10,585 nt of DNA from Methanosarcinales archaeon (lineage in GTDB: Archaea; Halobacteriota; Methanosarcinia; Methanosarcinales; Methanogasteraceae), in NCBI GenBank assembly GCA_030666765.1, contig DAOUXE010000013.1:1-10585 (forward strand). Reading direction: 5' to 3'. Below, in pieces: positions 6,457 to 10,585 of this stretch. Both the position numbers and the translations under genes were made by a program. Position 1 is the first letter of the stretch, and the number at the start of each line of letters is the position of its first letter. The notes beneath the pieces were generated by a model that did not search any database, was not told where the DNA came from, and saw only the letters and a program-made list of their open reading frames with translations.

Positions 6457-6471
6457 TTCTATAAATATGTT
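6457..6471. promoter_or_regulatory. Shared TATA core between cytochrome and GINS operon
   Basis: ATTCTATAAATATGT reads as a TATA box on both strands. On the - strand it follows CCGAAA, a good BRE, and would start the cytochrome transcript near 6438, leaving a leader of about 32 bases. On the + strand it would start the GINS operon near 6490, about 30 bases before the ATG at 6519. At the predicted cytochrome start lies a short inverted repeat AACAT/ATGTT (6422-6440) that could be an operator. No other convincing TATA box serves either gene. Confidence 0.5.
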
Positions 6472-6518
6472 TCGGAGTCTGTCGCCAGATTGAAGTAACG
6501 CTGGCATAGATAGGCATC

Positions 6519-7226
6519 ATGGACTTTGAAGATCTGCGCAATATCCTCACAAGAGAGCAAAAATCGAAACTTGCAAAGCTCGAACCGAACTTCTATGCGG
6601 ATGTGCGCGCATATCTCGATGGATTGCGAGAAGAGCAACAGACCGCCCCCAAGATGGAAGCACAACTCCTCGCCGACGAACTCGAGACCGCGGAAAATCG
6701 TTTGCAGCGCATCTTCGAACTTCGGGTGGGGAAGATCGTCAATCTCGCAGCATCCAATATACTAGCAGAGATCAAAGGCATCAAGCATGACATGGGTGAG
6801 ATGGCGCCGGTCGAGCGTGATATGTATGATTCGGTGCTTGCATCTGTGCGGAAGGGATGGTCCGATATCGAGAGGATGGTTATAGGTAATTCAACCCTGA
6901 CATCCACCGAAGATATCCGGTCGGAGGAACGTATGGAACCCGTGGAAGATGTGGATGACCGCGTCAAGGACGTTTCAGAGGCGTGCGAAGAGACCGCTAC
7001 AGTCCACATGGCTCATGAAAATCATGACAACGGCAACCTTAGCGATTATACGATCGTCCGCGTGCTGAAAGACGTACCAACCTTTATGGGTGCGGACAGT
7101 TATCACTATACCCTTGCAAAGAATGATGTGGTGATACTGCCAAACCTAAATGCAAATGTACTCTGCAAGCGCAGGGTAGTAGTGCCAGTTACTATAAAAC
7201 AGACAAAAGGTGAAGTTACCAGATGA
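6519..7226 (+). CDS. GINS complex subunit, Gins51 type
   Basis: A 235-residue replication factor of the archaeal Gins51 (Gins15, Sld5/Psf1-like) family. GINS joins the MCM helicase and the GAN/Cdc45 nuclease in the replicative helicase at the fork. Seen: a helical A domain at about 1-120 (starting [16 protein letters not shown], with [10 protein letters not shown]), an acidic low-complexity linker at about 121-176, and the small beta-rich B domain at 177-225 ([30 protein letters not shown]). The A-then-B order is that of Gins51 rather than Gins23. The stop overlaps the rpl44e start as ATGA, so the two are translationally coupled. It heads the replication-translation cluster. No priS or PCNA gene lies inside the cluster here, unlike in some archaea. 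Confidence 0.85.
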   Translation: MDFEDLRNILTREQKSKLAKLEPNFYADVRAYLDGLREEQQTAPKMEAQLLADELETAENRLQRIFELRVGKIVNLAASNILAEIKGIKHDMGEMAPVERDMYDSVLASVRKGWSDIERMVIGNSTLTSTEDIRSEERMEPVEDVDDRVKDVSEACEETATVHMAHENHDNGNLSDYTIVRVLKDVPTFMGADSYHYTLAKNDVVILPNLNANVLCKRRVVVPVTIKQTKGEVTR

Positions 7227-7507
7227 AAATGCCAGCAAGATTTAAAACCCACTGCCCCTACTGCAAGAAGCATACCGAACACAAAGTCGAACGGGTGAAG
7301 CCAGCAAAAGCATCATCCATGACCAGAATCGTGCGGCAGAAGAAGCGGCAAAGCGGCATCGGGAACAATGGGAAGTTTTCAAAGGTCCCTGGTGGCGACA
7401 AACCCACCAAGCGGATCCATCTCAGATACCGGTGCAGTGAATGTGGAAAGGCACATGTGAGAAAGTGCTTCAGAGCAGCCAAATTTGAATTGGTGGAATC
7501 ACAATGA
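7223..7507 (+). CDS. rpl44e: Large ribosomal subunit protein L44e
   Basis: A 94-residue zinc-ribbon protein of the archaeal/eukaryotic large subunit, which sits near the E site. Seen: the first knuckle CPYC (Cys11, Cys14) in [12 protein letters not shown], a basic central loop, and the second knuckle CSEC (Cys71, Cys74) in [11 protein letters not shown], then the family ending KFELVE. Length is normal for the family. The start at 7223 overlaps the GINS stop, with AGGTGA about ten bases upstream. A second ATG two codons later is a possible start. Its own stop overlaps the rps27e start as ATGA. Confidence 0.96.
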   Translation: MKMPARFKTHCPYCKKHTEHKVERVKPAKASSMTRIVRQKKRQSGIGNNGKFSKVPGGDKPTKRIHLRYRCSECGKAHVRKCFRAAKFELVESQ

Positions 7508-7692
7508 ATAATAGTATAATACCAACCCCAAAGAGCAGGTTTTTGCGGGTCAAATGCAAATGTCAGAACGAACAGGTCATCTTTGGAAACGCAAGCACCG
7601 AGATTAAGTGCGTAGTCTGCGGTGAGGTGCTTGCAGAACCGACAGGTGGCAGAACAAAAATACTGACCCAGATCCTCGAGGTTCTGGAGTGA
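7504..7692 (+). CDS. rps27e: Small ribosomal subunit protein S27e
   Basis: A 62-residue zinc-binding protein of the small ribosomal subunit. Seen: the family start SRFLRVKC, the [11 protein letters not shown] stretch, the second knuckle CVVC and the conserved ending [17 protein letters not shown]. Oddly, the first knuckle is Cys-Lys-Cys instead of the usual CxxC (as in VKCPDCGNEQ), one residue short. The codons TGC AAA TGT leave no doubt about the reading. Whether zinc still binds is unknown. It overlaps rpl44e by four bases and is followed after four bases by the aIF2-alpha gene. Confidence 0.95.
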   Translation: MNNSIIPTPKSRFLRVKCKCQNEQVIFGNASTEIKCVVCGEVLAEPTGGRTKILTQILEVLE

Positions 7693-7696
7693 GACT

Positions 7697-8464
7697 ATGC
7701 GAGAGTGGCCCCGCCAGGGTGATCTGGTCGTTTGCACTGTTGCAAAGGTGATGGACTTTGGAGTCTTCGCAGAACTGGACGAATACGACAGAAAGGAAGG
7801 TTTGATCCACATCTCGGAGGTCGCTGCCGGTTGGGTGAAGTATATCCGGGATTACCTGCGCGAGGGGCAGAAGATTGTCTGCAAAGTGCTCTCAGTAAAC
7901 CCAAAGCGCGGTCACATCGATCTCTCGTACAAGGATGTGAATGAACACCAGCGCAGAGACAAGATCCAGGAATGGAAGAGTGAACTTCGCGCTGAGAAAT
8001 GGCTCAGCTTTGCGATAGGTGATGAGACTGTAGAGCGGCAGATTATAAATACGCTTCTCGACTCGTTTGGCAGTCTGTATAACGCCTTTGAAGAGACTGT
8101 GATATCAGACAAGTCTGTGCTTATCGATGCCGGAATCGAGGATGAATATGCCACCAAGATCGAGGAGGTCGCAATCGAGAACGTGAAGATCCCGTCTGTT
8201 GATATCACAGGATTCATTGACCTGACATGCCCTGTCCCCGATGGGGTGGGTATGATCAAGAGATCGCTTGCAGTGGCTGCAACCGCCGAGGAGGATTACG
8301 TTACACTTGAGATCAGCTATGTAGGCGCGCCAAGATACCGCATCCACGTCACCGCGCCCGATTACAAACTGGCAGAGAGGGCCCTTAAGGAATCTGCAAA
8401 GCGCGCAATCAATGAGATAGGACGTCTGGGTGGAGAAGGTACATTCCACAGGCACGAGGAGTGA
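7697..8464 (+). CDS. Translation initiation factor aIF2, alpha subunit
   Basis: A 255-residue protein, the alpha subunit of the heterotrimer that carries initiator Met-tRNA to the small subunit. Seen: an N-terminal S1/OB domain at about 6-80 (GDLVVCTVAKVMDFGVFAEL, GLIHISEV, GHIDLSYKDV), a helical middle domain at about 85-170, and a C-terminal alpha-beta domain at about 170-255 with GAPRYRIHVTAPDYK, which contacts the gamma subunit. Length is typical. The ribosome site GGAG lies inside the end of rps27e, seven bases before the ATG, so expression is coupled. It stands in the conserved order L44e, S27e, aIF2-alpha, Nop10. Confidence 0.96.
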   Translation: MREWPRQGDLVVCTVAKVMDFGVFAELDEYDRKEGLIHISEVAAGWVKYIRDYLREGQKIVCKVLSVNPKRGHIDLSYKDVNEHQRRDKIQEWKSELRAEKWLSFAIGDETVERQIINTLLDSFGSLYNAFEETVISDKSVLIDAGIEDEYATKIEEVAIENVKIPSVDITGFIDLTCPVPDGVGMIKRSLAVAATAEEDYVTLEISYVGAPRYRIHVTAPDYKLAERALKESAKRAINEIGRLGGEGTFHRHEE

Positions 8465-8485
8465 AGTGAGTGGGGGAAGGTTCGC

Positions 8486-8662
8486 GTGAAGTCAAAGATT
8501 CTCAAATGCAGCGAGTGTGGCAGATACACCTTAAAAGCGATCTGTCCCACGTGTGGTGCTGCCGCAGTAAACCCGTGTCCTGCCCGATATTCGCCGGAAG
8601 ACCGGTATGGGGTGTATCGGCGCAGGATGAAGAGATTCCATGACGATGACGCAAGAACTTGA
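8486..8662 (+). CDS. nop10: H/ACA RNP component Nop10
   Basis: A 58-residue protein starting with GTG, which binds Cbf5 in the H/ACA guide-RNA particle that makes pseudouridine in rRNA. Seen: the family start KSKILKC, a zinc ribbon with Cys8, Cys11, Cys20 and Cys23, the linker VNPCPARYSPEDRYG, and a basic tail with YRRRMKRFHDDD. The zinc ribbon and the SPEDRYG motif match the family well. GGAAGG lies six bases before the GTG. It follows the aIF2-alpha stop by 21 bases, its usual archaeal position. Its last 23 bases overlap the start of ahbA in another frame. Confidence 0.93.
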   Translation: MKSKILKCSECGRYTLKAICPTCGAAAVNPCPARYSPEDRYGVYRRRMKRFHDDDART

Positions 8663-9104
8663 ACTCGACGATCTCGATAGGCAACTGATAAACTCGATCC
8701 AGCTGGACTTTCCACTGGACTTGTGTCCTTTTCGAACGCTTGGGGACCAGATCGGAATATCCGAGCAAGAGGTCATCGATCACCTCAAGAGACTCACAGG
8801 TATTGGTGTAATTCGGAAAATCGGCCCCATTCTAAATACAAAAGGACTCGGTGGCGCAAGCACGCTTGTCGCGATGCGGGTGCCAGAAGATGCGATCGAT
8901 GGTGTTGCCTCGTGGATCAACGGTTTTGATGAGGTGTCACACAATTACCTGCGCCCTGGTGCGTATAACATCTGGTTTACGGTTTCAGCAAGCAGTAAGG
9001 AGCGATTACACGAGCTGGTCCGCGAAATTGAAGCACTTGGGCATCCGTTCCTCGAACTTCCGGTCACACGGCTCTTCAAGATAGGAGTGAAGTTTGAGGT
9101 CTGA
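8640..9104 (+). CDS. ahbA: Siroheme decarboxylase subunit AhbA
   Basis: A 154-residue protein of the AsnC/Lrp fold that, together with AhbB, removes two carboxyl groups from siroheme to give 12,18-didecarboxysiroheme, an early step of the alternative heme route used by archaea and sulfate reducers. Seen: the N-terminal LDDLDRQLINSIQLDFPL, a winged-helix part at about 20-65 (LGDQIGISEQEVIDHLKRL, GVIRKIGPILN), and a C-terminal ferredoxin-like part with EVSHNYLR, YNIWFTV and the ending LPVTRLFKIGV. These signatures fit AhbA/NirD-L rather than DNA-binding Lrp, although such proteins are often labelled as regulators. The start codon lies inside nop10, with GAAGAG just upstream. The AhbB gene follows immediately. 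NirDLGH-type decarboxylation for heme d1 is the alternative, but no other nir genes are seen. Confidence 0.85.
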   Translation: MTMTQELELDDLDRQLINSIQLDFPLDLCPFRTLGDQIGISEQEVIDHLKRLTGIGVIRKIGPILNTKGLGGASTLVAMRVPEDAIDGVASWINGFDEVSHNYLRPGAYNIWFTVSASSKERLHELVREIEALGHPFLELPVTRLFKIGVKFEV

Positions 9105-9126
9105 GGTGTGGTGCAAGGAGAGCGAA

Positions 9127-9594
9127 GTGAGAAAGATGGACGATCTTGATCTGAAACTGATAAAACTGACACAGGATGGGATCGATCTCGTGCCGGAGCC
9201 TTTCAAGGAGATTGCTCTCAAACTTGCAATCCCTGAGGCAGAGGTGATCGACAGAATCGAGGCGCTCGTGGAGCGCGGCGTCATCCGCAGGTTCGGGGCA
9301 TCGATCGGTCATCGCGTGCTCGGGATCGTTGCGAATGCGATGTGCGTCTGGAACGTCCCTGACGACCGCGTCGAGGAGGTCGGAGCCGTGATGGCAGGGT
9401 TTGGCGAGGTCTCGCACTGCTACGAGCGCGTTAGATACCCGGAATGGGACTACAATCTGTACGCGATGATCCATGCCCAAACAAGAGAAGAATGCAAGCA
9501 TACCGCTCACGATATCTCGCGGGCTACCGGAATTTCTGATTATACGATTCTTTTCAGTGAGAAGGAGTTTAAGAAGACTGGCGTGCGGATATGA
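9127..9594 (+). CDS. ahbB: Siroheme decarboxylase subunit AhbB
   Basis: A 155-residue partner of AhbA with the same AsnC/Lrp-like fold. Seen: LDLKLIKLTQDGIDLVPEPF, a winged-helix segment (AIPEAEVIDRIEALVERGVIRRFGASI), the AhbB-type motif EVSHCYERVRYPEWDYNLYAMIH, and the ending ILFSEKEFKKTGVRI, which matches AhbB/NirG-H rather than AhbA. The GTG at 9127 is chosen because AAGGAG lies six bases upstream. ATG at 9136 is possible, and the in-frame TTG at 9094 overlaps ahbA and has no clear site. ahbA ends 22 bases before. AhbC and AhbD, the later radical SAM enzymes of the route, are not in the window. It is the last gene of the operon. Confidence 0.85.
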   Translation: MRKMDDLDLKLIKLTQDGIDLVPEPFKEIALKLAIPEAEVIDRIEALVERGVIRRFGASIGHRVLGIVANAMCVWNVPDDRVEEVGAVMAGFGEVSHCYERVRYPEWDYNLYAMIHAQTREECKHTAHDISRATGISDYTILFSEKEFKKTGVRI

Positions 9595-9622
9595 CCGCGC
9601 GGCGGTTAAGTCTATTTATTTT
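9594..9622 (+). terminator. Terminator at the end of the GINS-ahbB operon
   Basis: ACCGC and GCGGT form a 5-bp stem with loop GCG directly at the ahbB stop codon, followed by TAAGTCTATTTATTTT. The stem is short but GC-rich, and the tail is T-rich as archaeal termination needs. It lies at the junction of two base-composition regimes. Confidence 0.45.
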
Positions 9623-10247
9623 CAACGTATGAAAAATATTTTAGCAATGCCCCCAAAGTTATCAGACATTCTATCTCTCCTTCATTTATCATTCTTTTGA
9701 TTACATTGGGTTTGTAAAATGCAACAGCGATAATGTCTTCAGATTGCTGATCTTCGTTGATTTCTATCTTTTTATCTATTTCAATTTTAACTACCTCAAC
9801 ACCTATTGGTTTTACGAAAAAAGTTGTATTCTGATAAAGATTCCCCAAATCAACAGTATCAATGATTCTAAAATCACCAACTTCTTCTCTAACTTCTCGC
9901 AAAGCACAGTCTATCCTTTTCTCATTTTGAGAATCGGAAAACCCCCTTGGACAACTTAAAAAATACTTATCGGGCATGAAACGATACTCTTTTAACAAGC
10001 ATATTTCGTTTTCCTGATTCAAAACGACAGACACGCAATTACCTTCTCGCTCCTCTATACCAAACGTATCGTATTCAAAGGTATTATCCTCGTTGAAAAC
10101 TGCATAATAACATAAATTAATACCCATTCCCTCATTTTTAATAATAACACCTTTGTCTATATCATTCTGCCAGTCGAGGGTGATTGATTTGTTCTGAGAT
10201 AGTAGCTTTTGTTTGGTTGCTGAATCTAATAATATTTTTATTTTCAT
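9612..10247 (-). CDS. Nudix hydrolase
   Basis: A 211-residue protein of the Nudix superfamily, whose members cleave nucleoside diphosphates linked to another group. Seen: a helical N-terminal part, an inner beta region (CVSVVLNQENEICLLKEYRFMP) and a Nudix box at 102-124 with PRGF..E109..REVREEVG. Glu118, Glu121 and Glu122 are the expected metal ligands. The box has six residues instead of five between the Gly and the first Glu. The LLKEYRF..PRGF context resembles ADP-ribose pyrophosphatases, but the substrate cannot be assigned. The gene is strongly AT-rich, unlike all genes to its left, and lacks a Shine-Dalgarno site (its ATG follows TAAAATAAAAA). Its start lies eight bases after the stop of the upstream unknown gene, so the two form one unit. 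It is convergent with ahbB. Confidence 0.82.
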   Translation of the reverse strand: MKIKILLDSATKQKLLSQNKSITLDWQNDIDKGVIIKNEGMGINLCYYAVFNEDNTFEYDTFGIEEREGNCVSVVLNQENEICLLKEYRFMPDKYFLSCPRGFSDSQNEKRIDCALREVREEVGDFRIIDTVDLGNLYQNTTFFVKPIGVEVVKIEIDKKIEINEDQQSEDIIAVAFYKPNVIKRMINEGEIECLITLGALLKYFSYVENK

Positions 10248-10255
10248 TTTTTATT

Positions 10256-10585
10256 TTAGAATTTATCTGCACCTTTATTTAATAGGTGATGAGCCAGACA
10301 AACTTCTGCAAAAACTATAATGGGTTCAAGTTCTTGAATACCAGCATGTATAGCATAACCAACTAAAAAAATCGGTAGTACCATCACGGATTGTTTCATC
10401 ACATCTGCAATACCATCTCCTAACGGTGAACTTCCTGGTCCGCGTCGTTCTCGGTATTCATCATAAATGGTGAGTATTTGCTTGTCTGAAACGTTTCCAT
10501 CCAAAGATATATACTCGAGTTCGCTTATAATATCGTCTATATACCCTTTAGCTTCTTCTACCTCGATATTTTCCTCATCTGTAAG
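10256..10585 (-). CDS. Unrecognised protein, C-terminal part, runs off the window
   Basis: The frame is open from the right edge to the stop at 10256, showing the last 109 residues; the start lies outside. A TTG at 10504 could serve as a start, but the frame continues upstream without a stop. Seen: an acidic helical part at the visible beginning (DEENIEVEEAKGYIDDIISEL), a polar middle with YDEYRERRGPGSSPLGDG, then a hydrophobic stretch (SVMVLPIFLVGYAIHAGI) that could be one membrane helix, and another moderately hydrophobic stretch near IIVFAEVCLAHHLL. I do not recognise a family. It is AT-rich and lies eight bases before the Nudix gene on the same strand, which suggests joint expression. Confidence 0.6.
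   Translation of the reverse strand, partial: LTDEENIEVEEAKGYIDDIISELEYISLDGNVSDKQILTIYDEYRERRGPGSSPLGDGIADVMKQSVMVLPIFLVGYAIHAGIQELEPIIVFAEVCLAHHLLNKGADKF

Noticed and set aside
6407-6550. Extension of the cytochrome N-terminus to 6550
   Set aside because: It would overlap the start of the divergent GINS gene, cover the TATA region and place a polar stretch before the membrane helix. GAGGAG before 6406 decides the start.
8640-9594. Reading the AhbA/AhbB pair as Lrp/AsnC transcription regulators
   Set aside because: Tandem pairing and the motifs EVSHNYLR/YNIWFTV and EVSHCYERVRYPEWDYNLY with FKKTGVR are those of siroheme decarboxylase subunits.

Overview
The window reads as a chromosomal segment of a euryarchaeon. 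The evidence is archaeal-type genes throughout (L44e, S27e, aIF2-alpha, Nop10, GINS, archaeal GluRS), BRE/TATA-like promoters, a tRNA without encoded CCA, and the AhbA/AhbB route to heme. The GluRS carries the altered HIGH motif (T-I-G-S) that I recall from the Methanosarcina/haloarchaeal branch. A 13-heme cytochrome c beside heme-synthesis genes points to a cytochrome-rich lineage, such as anaerobic methane or alkane oxidisers, Methanosarcinales or Archaeoglobales relatives. The species cannot be named from this sequence.

Layout. 1-1255: moeA, a molybdenum/tungsten cofactor gene, + strand. 1277-1642: a Roadblock/LC7 protein, - strand, convergent with moeA. 1800-3626: a promoter, tRNA-Gln(CTG) and, five bases later, gltX, apparently one transcript. 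3627-3934: a non-coding stretch with a degenerate repeat, inverted repeats and a TATA box ahead of a KamA-family radical SAM gene (3935-5065). 5066-5461: a non-coding stretch holding a 236-bp element with perfect 15-bp terminal inverted repeats, a nested imperfect inverted repeat, a second degenerate repeat and the cytochrome terminator. 5462-6406: the 13-heme, membrane-anchored cytochrome, - strand.

6457-6471 is a TATA-like core readable on both strands between the cytochrome and a tight + strand operon: gins51, rpl44e, rps27e, aif2-alpha, nop10 (58 aa, GTG start), ahbA, ahbB (6519-9594). This is the known archaeal replication-translation gene cluster, here extended by the two siroheme decarboxylase subunits. 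At about 9607 the base composition drops sharply. The last kilobase is AT-rich and carries, on the - strand, a Nudix hydrolase and the 3' part of an unrecognised gene that runs off the window, probably a horizontally acquired block.

How it fits together. AhbA/AhbB supply the heme route that a 13-heme cytochrome needs, and the two flank the translation operon. The GluRS must, in an archaeon using the indirect route, glutamylate the tRNA-Gln encoded directly in front of it. No CRISPR array, rRNA or intact transposase gene was seen.
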